Shown piece by piece: positions 7,588 to 14,919 of a DNA stretch of 39,402 nucleotides. The position numbers and the translations under genes are program-made. Each line of letters starts with the position of its first letter. Within the stretch, counting starts at the first letter, position 1. The stretch spans positions 1 to 39,402 of the forward strand of contig JAOBWH010000037.1 in assembly GCA_025463265.1 (NCBI GenBank), given 5' to 3'. Below the pieces are notes generated by a model. The model was not told the origin of the DNA. It saw only the letters and a program-made list of their open reading frames with translations, and made no database searches. The DNA is from Ilumatobacteraceae bacterium. Lineage in GTDB: Bacteria > Actinomycetota > Acidimicrobiia > Acidimicrobiales > Iamiaceae.

Positions 7588-9221
7588 GGCTCGGCCTCCT
7601 CGGTCTCGGTGCGCTCGGTCATCCCGGTCATCGTGCTCGTCTCGATCTGCTGCTGCTGCTGGAGCTGCTGCTGGTGGTGGCGCTCGTGGTCGTCGGCGGG
7701 GCCGAACTGGAGCGGCACCGGCACGGCGGGCCGCGCCGCCGCCGGCATCGGTTCGGGCAGGTCAAGGCCGAACGACGTGTCTGCGTCGGCGAGGACCCAG
7801 GTGTCCTTGGAGCCGCCGCCCTGGCTGGAGTTCACCACGAGGCTGTTCTCGGGCAGCGCCACCCGGGTGAGGCCACCGGGCAGGACCCAGACCTTCTCGC
7901 CGTCGTTCACGGCGAAGGGGCGCAGATCGAGGTGGCGGGGCCGGAGCCGGCCGTCGACGAGCGTCGGGCCGGTGGACAGGGACACCACCGGTTGGGCGAT
8001 GTAGCCGCGAGGATCGCCCAGCACGTCGCGGCGGCACTGCTCGATCTCTTCGTCGGAGGCATCGGGCCCGAACACCAGGCCGTAGCCACCCGAGGCGTCC
8101 ACCGGCTTCACCACCATCTGGTCGATGCGGTCCAGCACGAACTGGCGCTGGTCGTCGTCCTCCAGGCGGTAGGTGTCGACGTTGCGGAGCAGCGGCGGCT
8201 CGCCGAGGTAGTACTCGATGAGCTCTGGGACGTAGGTGTAGGTGAGCTTGTCGTCGGCCACCCCGTTGCCCACCGCGTTGGCGATGGTGAGGTTCCCGGC
8301 GCGGGCCGAGTGCACCAGGCCGGCGCAGCCGAGGACCGAGTCGGGACGGAACTGGACCGGGTCGAGGAACTCGTCATCGATGCGGCGGTAGATGACATCG
8401 ACCCGCTCGTCTCCGGTGGTGGTGCGGACGTAGGCGACGTCGTCGCGGCACACCAGGTCGCGGCCCTCGACGAGGTCGACGCCCATCAGGCGGGCCAGCA
8501 GGGCGTGCTCGAAGTAGGCGGAGTTGTGCACGCCCGGGGTCAGCACGACGATGCGCGGGTCAGCGGCGCGCACCGGTGCGGTGGAGCGGAGCGCGCCGAG
8601 GAGGTGACGGGGGTAGTCGTCGACGGGCGCCACGGCGTGGGTGCCGAAGAGGTCGGGGAACACGCGGGCCATCACCCGCCGGTTCTCCATCACGTAGGAC
8701 ACGCCCGACGGGCTGCGGAGGTTGTCCTCCAGCACCCGGAACTCGCCGTGGTCGTCGCGGATGACGTCCACGCCCGAGACGTGGATCCGAACGCCGCCCG
8801 CCGGTTCCAACCCGTGGACCTGGCGGTGGAAGTGCGGCGACGAGTGCACCAGCTTGCGGGGCACGACCCCGTCGGCGAACACCTCGCCCGGCCCGTACAC
8901 GTCGGCCAGGAACGCCTCGAGCGCGCGGACCCGCTGGCGGATGCCGGCCTCCAGGCGCCGCCACTCGTCCGCCGAAAGCACCCGGGGCACCAGGTCGAGC
9001 GGGAAGGGCCGCTCCTGCCCGGAGAGGGCGAAGGTGACGCCGCGGTCCCGGTACGCCCGGCTCAGCCCGTCGGCTCGCACCGCCAGGTCGGCGGTCGACT
9101 GGGGCTCGAGCGTGTCGTGGACGCCACGGTAGGTGTCGCGGACCCGGCCGTACCGGTCGAACATCTCGTCATAGGTTCGCCGGATCGACCCTGCGTCGTA
9201 GTCGTCGAAGAGGTCGCTCAC
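7581..9221 (-). CDS. Circularly permuted type-2 ATP-grasp protein (DUF404/DUF407)
   Basis: 546 residues from GTG 9221. Hallmarks: DLFDDYDAG start, YDEMFDRYGRVRDTY, LDLVPRVLSADEWRRLEAG, the VLEDNLRSPSGVSYVMENR core, VYRRIDDEFLDP-like segment, a late VVKPVDASGGYGLVFG lysine/glycine loop and PAHSTGP-like VSLSTGPTLVDG near the end. ATP-grasp ligases couple ATP hydrolysis to amide or thioester bond formation; this permuted type is predicted to ligate amino acids or peptides, with an unknown product. The frame is open upstream to 9683, but homology begins at VSDLFDDYD, so GTG 9221 is the start. Oddity: a C-terminal tail of His/Gln (HHQQQLQQQQQ) followed by a Thr/Glu-rich stretch, encoded by a trinucleotide repeat. 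Confidence 0.92.
   Translation of the reverse strand: MSDLFDDYDAGSIRRTYDEMFDRYGRVRDTYRGVHDTLEPQSTADLAVRADGLSRAYRDRGVTFALSGQERPFPLDLVPRVLSADEWRRLEAGIRQRVRALEAFLADVYGPGEVFADGVVPRKLVHSSPHFHRQVHGLEPAGGVRIHVSGVDVIRDDHGEFRVLEDNLRSPSGVSYVMENRRVMARVFPDLFGTHAVAPVDDYPRHLLGALRSTAPVRAADPRIVVLTPGVHNSAYFEHALLARLMGVDLVEGRDLVCRDDVAYVRTTTGDERVDVIYRRIDDEFLDPVQFRPDSVLGCAGLVHSARAGNLTIANAVGNGVADDKLTYTYVPELIEYYLGEPPLLRNVDTYRLEDDDQRQFVLDRIDQMVVKPVDASGGYGLVFGPDASDEEIEQCRRDVLGDPRGYIAQPVVSLSTGPTLVDGRLRPRHLDLRPFAVNDGEKVWVLPGGLTRVALPENSLVVNSSQGGGSKDTWVLADADTSFGLDLPEPMPAAARPAVPVPLQFGPADDHERHHQQQLQQQQQIETSTMTGMTERTETEEAEPC
7647..7680. repeat. CTG/CAG-type trinucleotide repeat encoding a Gln tract
   Basis: On the plus strand four CTG units, a GAG interruption, three more CTG units and two GTG units follow each other; on the coding (minus) strand this gives the His-His-Gln-rich tail of the ATP-grasp protein. 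Such repeats can slip during replication, so tail length may vary between strains. Confidence 0.7.
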
Positions 9222-9316
9222 GTGGCCGAGCCTTGCTAGGTGCCGTTTCCCGATGGTGTTACCACCATGAACGGTACGTGAACCACTCCGGGGCGACGGA
9301 CGCCCACCGAAGCTGG

Positions 9317-9778
9317 TCAACCGGCGACGGGCTCCATGCGCACGTCGCGGGCCATGCGGCGGGCGGTGAGACCACCGAAGACGGCCATCCAGATCAACAC
9401 GCCCCACACGACGTAGCCCGGGAGCTGGCCGGCGGAGCTGAGCACGTAGGCGTAGGGCGCCACGAACGAGACGAACACCATCGCGATCCACGGCGCGGCG
9501 TGGCGCAGGGGACGGGTCTCGTCGCGGAGAATCTTGACGCCCATGGCCTGGCCGACGCCGTAGAACGGTGCGGTGCCGACGTCGAGGACCAGGAACCACC
9601 ACGGGTTGATGCCGTGCTCGCCGAGCATCGGCCACACGACCACCGCTCGGGCCACGCACAGGACCACGACGGTGAGGGTCCACATCTGCCCCAGGGTCCC
9701 GAGGTCCCGCAGCTCAGCGAGCCAGCCGGGGCACTCCTGTCCATCACCAACGATGACGGGATCACAGATGTCGGTCAC
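9317..9778 (-). CDS. Small polytopic membrane protein, unknown function
   Basis: 153 residues from GTG 9778, which has a weak GGAG-type ribosome site upstream; the frame is open to 9841 but the earlier part looks non-coding. Four hydrophobic segments are visible: about residues 30-49 (LTVVVLCVARAVVVWP), 57-76 (WWFLVLDVGTAPFYGVG), 95-112 (IAMVFVSFVAPYAYVLS) and 118-136 (VVWGVLIWMAVFGGLTA), ending with a basic RRMARDVR tail that should be cytoplasmic. Two cysteines (DICDPV, GQECPG) lie in the N-terminal region. No family recognised. It starts 109 bp downstream of the alpha/beta hydrolase on the same strand. Confidence 0.7.
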   Translation of the reverse strand: MTDICDPVIVGDGQECPGWLAELRDLGTLGQMWTLTVVVLCVARAVVVWPMLGEHGINPWWFLVLDVGTAPFYGVGQAMGVKILRDETRPLRHAAPWIAMVFVSFVAPYAYVLSSAGQLPGYVVWGVLIWMAVFGGLTARRMARDVRMEPVAG

Positions 9779-9887
9779 GCATGCTCCAGGTCGGGGTGGA
9801 AGGACCGACGCTACTCCGGCCTCTGCCAAAGGTATCGGCACCCCCGGTCAGACCTTGAATCCGGATCCGTGACCTGGCGTTCGGCGG

Positions 9888-10640
9888 TCAGCTGGTCTGG
9901 TGGCGCTCCCGATCGAGCCAGCCCAACAAGATGGCGACCGCCCGCGGGTCGTTGCGGAGGTCGTGGGCGGCGCCGGTGATGATCCGCAGCTCGGCATCGC
10001 CGTGCCCGTCGCTCAGGACCCGGGCGTCGAACAGCGGCACCGATTCGTCGTCGGACCCGTGCAGCACCAGCAGCGGGCGGGGGGCCACGGCGGCGGCATC
10101 GTCGGTGGGCTTGATCTCGTGGAGGCCCTTGGCCCACACCTCGATCGACGGTGGGTAGTCGTCGTGGTGGATGGCACCGATGTCCCGTGCGTGCTGGAGG
10201 AGCCGCCGGGGGTGGCTCGCCCAGTCCCGGAAGTCCGCCGGGGCGCCCAGCGCGGCGACGCTGCGCACCTCTGGGCGGCGGGCGGCTCCGGCGATGCACA
10301 GGGCGCCGCCCGTGCCGAACCCGGCCAGCCAGATCCCGCGGGTGTCGCCCATCGACTGCAGGTGGTCGACGACGGCGAGCACGTCGTCGAGCCAGCCCTG
10401 GAGCGAGAAGTCGCCGGTGGACCCGCCGCACCCCCGGAACGCGAACGTCACGACGCGCCAGCCCTCGTTGGCGATGCGATCGGCCAGCTGGGGGTACGAG
10501 CGGTTGGTGTCCGCAGCACCCAGCGCCGACGACGGGTAGCCGTGGCACAGGACCAGCGTGGGCGGTGACGGGTCGGCGACGGGCGGGTTGGCCACGTAGG
10601 CCGCCAGCCGCGCCGCACCCGACGAGATCTCGAGGTCCAC
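9888..10640 (-). CDS. Alpha/beta hydrolase-fold protein with Gly at the nucleophile position
   Basis: 250 residues, GTG 10640. Alpha/beta hydrolase features in order: LVLCHGYPSS oxyanion loop (about 29-38), FRGCGGSTGD (69-77), the nucleophile elbow WLAGFGTGGAL (about 104-113), late acid LVLHGSDDESVP and His in TGAAHDLRND near the C-terminus. At the elbow the expected G-x-S-x-G reads G-F-G-T-G, so the usual Ser is Gly109; Thr110 is adjacent. The acid and His are retained. The protein may be a non-catalytic fold member, use another residue, or have a different chemistry. No signal peptide. Neighbours give no substrate hint. Confidence 0.82.
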   Translation of the reverse strand: MDLEISSGAARLAAYVANPPVADPSPPTLVLCHGYPSSALGAADTNRSYPQLADRIANEGWRVVTFAFRGCGGSTGDFSLQGWLDDVLAVVDHLQSMGDTRGIWLAGFGTGGALCIAGAARRPEVRSVAALGAPADFRDWASHPRRLLQHARDIGAIHHDDYPPSIEVWAKGLHEIKPTDDAAAVAPRPLLVLHGSDDESVPLFDARVLSDGHGDAELRIITGAAHDLRNDPRAVAILLGWLDRERHQTS

Positions 10641-10675
10641 CGGTCAGCGCCCCCGGCCGGCCGGCGGAGCGGTGC

Positions 10676-10885
10676 TCACTCCGGGTCGGGTGCGATCGCG
10701 GTGGCGTGGGGCTTGTAGCCCCGGTTGGCCGCTTCGACGAGGGTGTCGGGGCCGAAGGCCAGGTAGGTGCCGGCCTCCATCAGCTCGTCGATGAGCTCCG
10801 ACGGCGCCGTGTCGAGGTCGTAGACCACCTGGGAGCGCTTGTCACCGACGTACTGGAAGTGCTCGAACTTGGTAGGGCGCGACAT
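10676..10885 (-). CDS. Small conserved-looking protein, 69 aa, unknown function
   Basis: 69 residues from ATG 10885. Composition is that of a folded cytosolic protein: KFEHFQYVGDKRSQVVYDLD, then an amphipathic helix (ELIDELMEAGTYLAF) and a GYKPHATAI segment. No membrane segment, signal or metal motif. A TANNNT -10 box lies 6 nt before the ATG, supporting the start. It is 35 bp upstream of the alpha/beta hydrolase on the same strand and could be co-transcribed. No family recognised. Confidence 0.7.
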   Translation of the reverse strand: MSRPTKFEHFQYVGDKRSQVVYDLDTAPSELIDELMEAGTYLAFGPDTLVEAANRGYKPHATAIAPDPE

Positions 10886-10891
10886 GCCGCA

Positions 10892-10897
10892 ACGGTA
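10892..10897 (-). promoter_or_regulatory. Leaderless -10 box of the 69-aa protein gene
   Basis: On the minus strand TACCGT is followed by 6 nt and ATG 10885, predicting a leaderless transcript that may also carry the alpha/beta hydrolase gene. Confidence 0.5.
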
Positions 10898-10924
10898 CGC
10901 GACCGGCGCCTGCCGCGGGAACTG

Positions 10925-11383
10925 CTACTCGTCGGCCTCGGGCCCGATCGCACCGATGGCCTCGAGGTAGGCCAGCCGGCCATCGAGCACGGCGACGATG
11001 TCCTCATCGGCGAGGTCGCGGCCCGAGGCGTCGGCGAGATCGAGGATCCGGGCGACCGCCGCGTCCTCGTCCACCACCTGGCGCTCCTCGGCGGCGTCTC
11101 CGGCATCGTCCGCCGCCTCTGGCTCGCCACCTTCCGGTGGCCGGTCGGCGGTGGCATCCTCGAGCAGGTCGGCGTCGGCGAGGAGCACCCAGCGGACGTC
11201 GTCGTGGGAGATCCGGGCCTGGGTCGCCTCCGGCAGCCGGTCGGCGATGAAGTCGATGGCCTCGGTCAGCTCGAACACGGCCGGGCGGCCTACATCGGCC
11301 AGGCGGGCGGTCTCCCGGCCGAGCACCACGAGACCGATCACGACCACGATGACCAGGCCGAGGAGGAGGAAGATCCACGTCAC
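10925..11383 (-). CDS. Membrane-anchored acidic protein, 152 aa, unknown function
   Basis: 152 residues from GTG 11383. An N-terminal hydrophobic helix (FLLLGLVIVVVIGLVVLG, about residues 4-21) should act as a signal anchor, followed by RETARLADVGRP and a soluble part. A very acidic Ala/Asp/Glu-rich linker (about 80-105) separates two helical segments, FELTEAIDFIADRLPEAT and EDAAVARILDLADAS. No known family. A TACGGT box lies 6 nt before the GTG. The 35-bp gap from the glucosaminidase gene stop (11419) leaves room for co-transcription, but its own -10 suggests independent initiation. Confidence 0.7.
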   Translation of the reverse strand: MTWIFLLLGLVIVVVIGLVVLGRETARLADVGRPAVFELTEAIDFIADRLPEATQARISHDDVRWVLLADADLLEDATADRPPEGGEPEAADDAGDAAEERQVVDEDAAVARILDLADASGRDLADEDIVAVLDGRLAYLEAIGAIGPEADE

Positions 11384-11389
11384 GGTCGC

Positions 11390-11395
11390 ACCGTA
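11390..11395 (-). promoter_or_regulatory. Leaderless -10 box of the 152-aa membrane-anchored protein gene
   Basis: Minus-strand TACGGT, then 6 nt, then GTG 11383; this decides the start within a longer open frame. Confidence 0.5.
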
Positions 11396-11418
11396 GCCGT
11401 GGGGTCGGGCGGCATCCG

Positions 11419-12798
11419 CTACGCCGGGGGCGTCTCCAGCAGGGCGATCTCCGCCACCGACGGGTCGTCGAAGCCCTCGCCGCGGGCCCGCCGCTGGAGG
11501 GCGTACTCCACCAGCGAGGTGTAGATCAGCATCACCTTGGGCCCGTAGGTGGGGTCCGTGGCCCACACCGTGGTGAGATCGCCCCAGGTCTGGCAGCAGC
11601 CGGCGGGTCCGCGCAGGCGCTTGTCGACGAGCGGGTTGGCGTACTCGGGCTTCTTCACCGCGTAGCCCTTGAGCAGCTGGATCTGGGCCCGGACGCCGGC
11701 ACGAGGCGACGGGAACATGAACCCGAGCGGCACGTTGTCGTAGTGGCCGATGCCCGAGAAGTTGTTGCCGATCACGCTGTCGGTGTTGGCGAAGCCACCG
11801 GTCTCGAGCACCGCCTGGGCGAAGGCGATGTCGCCCCGCATCCCCTCCGAGCGCCCCTCCTGGATGAACCAGCGGGCGTAGTCGATGATCCGCGTGGTGG
11901 TCCGGGGCGAGTACGGCCCGGTCTCGAACCAGCCGGCGAGGTCCTCGGCGTTGAGGCGGGGCATGCCGATCAGCGCCACCTCCTGGGGCACCGGCGTGAT
12001 GGGCCGACCGGCCGCCGAGCGGAGCGCAGCATCCGCCGCCGCCGCGTCGGCTTCGGCCTCCAGGTGGGCCCGTTCCGCCTCGGCGCGCTGGCGGGTCAGC
12101 TCCGATGCCACGCCGAGCAGCCGGATGGCCTTCTCCTGGGCCGCGGCGACCACGACGCGGATGGCCTTGAGCTTCCTGCGGGCCTCGGCCAGGTCCTTCT
12201 GGGCCTTCTCGGTGACGTCCTTCTGCCGGGCGAGCACCTGATCGAACATGATCTGGCGGCCGGCGGCGGGGTCGGTGGTGTCACCCTCGACGTAGGCGCG
12301 GTAGTCGTCGACGTTGGACTCGCCGCCGGTCACGTACGCCCGGACGGTGAGGTCCGACAGTCGGCGCCGCTCCTGGGCGAGCTCCTTGATGGCGGCCTGG
12401 CGCACGCCGATCGCCGCCTTCTCGTCGTCCTGGGCGGCGGCGAGCTCCTGGGCCGCGGTCATGGCCGAGCGGTTGGCGGCCTCGGATCTCGCTGTGGCGT
12501 CGAGGCGGCTGATGGCCAGCTCGGTGACCTTGAGCTTGGTGTCGACGATGTCCTGGAACGGATCGTCCGCCGAGGGCGGCTGCTCCTCGGGGGCGAGGGC
12601 CAGGGTCTCGTCTCGAGCCTTGGTGGCTGCGTCGAACTCGGCCTGGGTCTTGGGCCACGGGAGCTCGTCGCCGGCCTGCGCCTGCGCCGTCGCCGAGCCG
12701 GGCACGAGCCCGAGCACGAGCACGCCCGCGAGCGCGAGCACCGCGGCGCGCAGGGGGGCGCGGCGACGGCGGGTGCGGGGGGACGTCGCTCGATGCAT
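11419..12798 (-). CDS. Secreted coiled-coil protein with C-terminal glucosaminidase domain (peptidoglycan hydrolase)
   Basis: 459 residues from ATG 12798 (a GTG precedes it directly). Signal peptide: basic start (RTRRRRAPLR), hydrophobic core AAVLALAGVLVLGLVPG and an Ala-rich cleavage region ATAQAQA at about 40. Residues 60-280 are long Ala/Glu/Arg/Lys helices (SRLDATARSEAANR, IKELAQERRRLSD, LTRQRAEAERAHLEAE), a coiled coil like those that regulate PcsB/RipA-type hydrolases. The C-terminal 160 residues resemble the glucosaminidase family: GDIAFAQAVLETGGF carries the catalytic Glu, followed by NNFSGIGHYD. Predicted to cut between GlcNAc and MurNAc in the cell wall outside the membrane. The coiled coil may hold the enzyme inactive or link it to a membrane partner. 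Confidence 0.85.
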   Translation of the reverse strand: MHRATSPRTRRRRAPLRAAVLALAGVLVLGLVPGSATAQAQAGDELPWPKTQAEFDAATKARDETLALAPEEQPPSADDPFQDIVDTKLKVTELAISRLDATARSEAANRSAMTAAQELAAAQDDEKAAIGVRQAAIKELAQERRRLSDLTVRAYVTGGESNVDDYRAYVEGDTTDPAAGRQIMFDQVLARQKDVTEKAQKDLAEARRKLKAIRVVVAAAQEKAIRLLGVASELTRQRAEAERAHLEAEADAAAADAALRSAAGRPITPVPQEVALIGMPRLNAEDLAGWFETGPYSPRTTTRIIDYARWFIQEGRSEGMRGDIAFAQAVLETGGFANTDSVIGNNFSGIGHYDNVPLGFMFPSPRAGVRAQIQLLKGYAVKKPEYANPLVDKRLRGPAGCCQTWGDLTTVWATDPTYGPKVMLIYTSLVEYALQRRARGEGFDDPSVAEIALLETPPA

Positions 12799-12884
12799 CA
12801 CAGGGCTATCGGCATGGCGGGACGCTCGTTGAGAAGGGACGGGCGGAGTCGGGACGGAAGCCCGCCAAGGTTACGGCTTCGTGA

Positions 12885-12944
12885 CGCCTGCATCAGGCGC
12901 GGACCCGCCCCGAAGCTCGATCGCGAGCAACGGGGCGGGTTTTT
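12885..12944 (+). terminator. Tandem hairpins with a plus-strand T tract between two minus-strand genes
   Basis: The 179-bp gap 12799-12977 holds two hairpins: CGCCTG-CAT-CAGGCG at about 12885-12899, and a strong one with arms ACCCGCCCC (12903-12911) and GGGGCGGGT (12932-12940) followed by TTTT on the plus strand. The second is a textbook intrinsic terminator in plus orientation, although both flanking genes are on the minus strand, so it would stop antisense transcription; on the minus strand the same stem lacks a U tract but may still end acyl-CoA dehydrogenase transcripts. Confidence 0.6.
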
Positions 12945-12977
12945 CGAGCGGAGCGAGCCCGAAGGCGTCGAGGCGCG

Positions 12978-14093
12978 TCAGATGCCGATGCGCTGGGCGA
13001 GGAGCTCGCGGTGGTACGTGGGGTCGCCGAAGAGGAGCTCGGAGGACTTGGCCCGCTTGAAGTACAGGTGCGCCGGGTGCTCCCAGGTGAAGCCGATGCC
13101 ACCGTGGATCTGGATGTTCTCGGCCGCAGCGTGGAAGTACGCCTCGGAGCAGTAGGCCTTGGCGAGCGAGGCCACCGACGGCAGCTCGTCGTTGAGCTCG
13201 GAGGCGGCCCAGCCGGCGTAGTAGGCGGCGGACTTGGCCGACTCGACCTCGAGCAGCATGTCGGCGCACTTGTGCTTGATGGCCTGGAACGAGCCGATCG
13301 GGCGGCCGAACTGGACGCGGTCCTTGGCGTACTGGACCGCCATGTCGAGGCACGCCTGGGCGCCGCCGACCTGCTCGGCGGCGAGGGCCACGGCGGCGAG
13401 GTCGAGCACGCGCTCGAGGACGGTCCAGCCTTCACCGTCGGCGCCGATGAGGCGGCCGGTGGCGTCGCTCAGCTCGACCTTGGCCTGCTTGCGGGTCTGG
13501 TCCATCGTGGCCAGCGCGGTGCGGGTGACCCCGGCGCCCTCGCCGTCGACGGCGAAGAGGCTGACACCGGCGGAGGTGCGGGCGGCGACGATGAGCAGCG
13601 AGGCGGTGTGGCCGTCGAGCACGTACATCTTGGTGCCGTTGAGCTTCCAGGCGTCGCCGTCCTGGGTGGCGGTGGCGGTGATGCCGGCCTCGTCCCAGCG
13701 GCCGTTCTCCTCGGTGAACGCGAGGGTGGCGATGGTCTCGCCGGTGGCGATGCCCGGGAGGAGGTCGGCCTTGGCCTGGTCGTCACCGGAGTGGATCAGG
13801 GTGTTGCCGGCGAGGACGACCGACGAGAAGAACGGGGCGGGCAGCAGCGAGCGGCCCATCTCCTCGAGGATCACCACGAGCTCGATGTAGCCGTAGCCCG
13901 AACCGCCGAACTCCTCGGGGATCACGAGGCCCTGCAGACCGAGCTGCTCGCCCATCTGCTGCCAGACGGCGGCGTCGTAGCCGGCCTCGGTGTCCATCTG
14001 CTCGCGGACCGCGGCCTCGGAGGACTTGGCCTCGAGGAACGCACGGACGGTCTTGCGGAGCTCTTCCTGCTCCTCGTTGAACGCGAAGTTCAC
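12978..14093 (-). CDS. Acyl-CoA dehydrogenase family protein
   Basis: 371 residues from GTG 14093, with an AAGGGG ribosome site 7 nt upstream. Acyl-CoA dehydrogenase fold: MNFAFNEEQEELRKTVRAFL start, LVIPEEFGGSGYGYIEL, LAFTEENGRWD at the flavin site, a mid beta-domain with KMYVLDGHTA, then FGRPIGSFQAIKHKCADM and the C-terminal NIQIHGGIGFTWEHPAHLYF helix. The last motifs match the FadE/ChsE-like type acting on CoA thioesters of sterol side chains, branched or aromatic acids, often as heterotetramers of two unlike subunits. No second acd gene or CoA ligase adjoins it. A catalytic base is not obvious in the usual C-terminal position, as in partner subunits of this group. FAD-dependent, cytosolic. 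Confidence 0.9.
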   Translation of the reverse strand: MNFAFNEEQEELRKTVRAFLEAKSSEAAVREQMDTEAGYDAAVWQQMGEQLGLQGLVIPEEFGGSGYGYIELVVILEEMGRSLLPAPFFSSVVLAGNTLIHSGDDQAKADLLPGIATGETIATLAFTEENGRWDEAGITATATQDGDAWKLNGTKMYVLDGHTASLLIVAARTSAGVSLFAVDGEGAGVTRTALATMDQTRKQAKVELSDATGRLIGADGEGWTVLERVLDLAAVALAAEQVGGAQACLDMAVQYAKDRVQFGRPIGSFQAIKHKCADMLLEVESAKSAAYYAGWAASELNDELPSVASLAKAYCSEAYFHAAAENIQIHGGIGFTWEHPAHLYFKRAKSSELLFGDPTYHRELLAQRIGI

Positions 14094-14180
14094 GGTGGTC
14101 CCCTTGGGTGGTCAGCACCGGAGTGCGGGTGATCGGTCCCGTGACCCTGCCTCACGGGTCGCCCCGTCCGCTCGTCGCCG

Positions 14181-14200
14181 TGCGTACACCTGCGTACACT
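14181..14200 (+). promoter_or_regulatory. Tandem direct repeat and -10 box before the toxin-antitoxin operon
   Basis: TGCGTACACC (14181-14190) is followed directly by TGCGTACACT (14191-14200). The second copy ends in TACACT (14195-14200), 7 nt before GTG 14208, a leaderless -10. The repeat is a plausible operator at which the antitoxin, alone or with toxin, represses its own promoter. Confidence 0.5.
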
Positions 14201-14207
14201 TCGGTTC

Positions 14208-14501
14208 GTGGAACCGAACGACGCCCGCCTCGGCATCCGCGAGCTGCGGAGCCGGCTCACCTCGCTCGTGCGGCGGGCCGGCTCGGGCGAGCGGATCGTC
14301 ATCACCATCGCCGGCCGTCCGGTCGCCCAGCTCGGGCCGGTGGAGCCGGCCGACACGCGCGTCACCCTCGACGACCTCGCCGCCCGCGGGCTGATCGAGC
14401 CCGCCCGGCGCGGCGACCGGCCCGCGGACCCCGGCACCCGGATCGACACGTGGACCGGCGGCCGCCTGGACCGGGCGCTGCGAGAGGTCCGAGGCGCATG
14501 A
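14208..14501 (+). CDS. vapB: Antitoxin, Phd/YefM type
   Basis: 97 residues from GTG 14208. The N-terminal 50 residues are a Phd/YefM DNA-binding fold: GIRELRSRLTSLVRRAGSGE, then IVITIAGRPVAQLGPV. The C-terminal half (DDLAARGLIEPARRGD, later DTWTGGRLDRALREV) is the usual disordered-to-helix segment that wraps the toxin. Its stop overlaps the toxin ATG (ATGA), giving coupled translation with antitoxin first. Expected to neutralise the PIN toxin and to repress the operon through the repeats at 14181-14200. Confidence 0.88.
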   Translation: MEPNDARLGIRELRSRLTSLVRRAGSGERIVITIAGRPVAQLGPVEPADTRVTLDDLAARGLIEPARRGDRPADPGTRIDTWTGGRLDRALREVRGA

Positions 14502-14902
14502 CCCTCGCCCTCGACACCTCGGCGCTGCTCGGGCGCTACCTGTCCGGCCCGCACCGCAACGTCGTCCTCGAGGCCATGGCCGCCGACCCGGTCTGGTGCG
14601 CGTCGGCGCTGGCCCAGGCCGAGGCGCTCGGCATGGTGGACCGGGTCTGCGACATCCCGACCGACGGGGACCGGGTCCGGCGTGCGCTGCGAGACGACTG
14701 GGAGCGCATCCACGTCGTCCCCGTGGACCAGCGCTGCCTCGATCGCGCCGCCGAGCTCACGCGGGAGCAGCCGCTGCGGACGGTGGACGCCCTCCACCTG
14801 GCGGCTGCCGACCGCCTCCCCCGGCCCACCACCTACCTGACGTTCGACCCCCGCCAGATCCCGGTCGCCCTCGCCCTCGGCTTCGACGTGGTGTCGTCGT
14901 GA
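14498..14902 (+). CDS. vapC: PIN-domain ribonuclease toxin (VapC family)
   Basis: 134 residues. The acidic metal-binding quartet of PIN nucleases is intact: D6 in LALDTSALL, E42 in ALAQAEAL, D97 in RTVDALHLAAA and D117 in TFDPRQ. VapC toxins are Mg-dependent RNases that cut specific RNAs, often tRNAs, when the antitoxin is degraded; the target here cannot be read from sequence. Start ATG 14498 overlaps the antitoxin stop by four bases. The end overlaps a possible GTG start (14899) of the next gene, so the hydrolase may be co-transcribed. Confidence 0.9.
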   Translation: MTLALDTSALLGRYLSGPHRNVVLEAMAADPVWCASALAQAEALGMVDRVCDIPTDGDRVRRALRDDWERIHVVPVDQRCLDRAAELTREQPLRTVDALHLAAADRLPRPTTYLTFDPRQIPVALALGFDVVSS

Positions 14903-14919
14903 ACCGGCAGACTGGGCCG

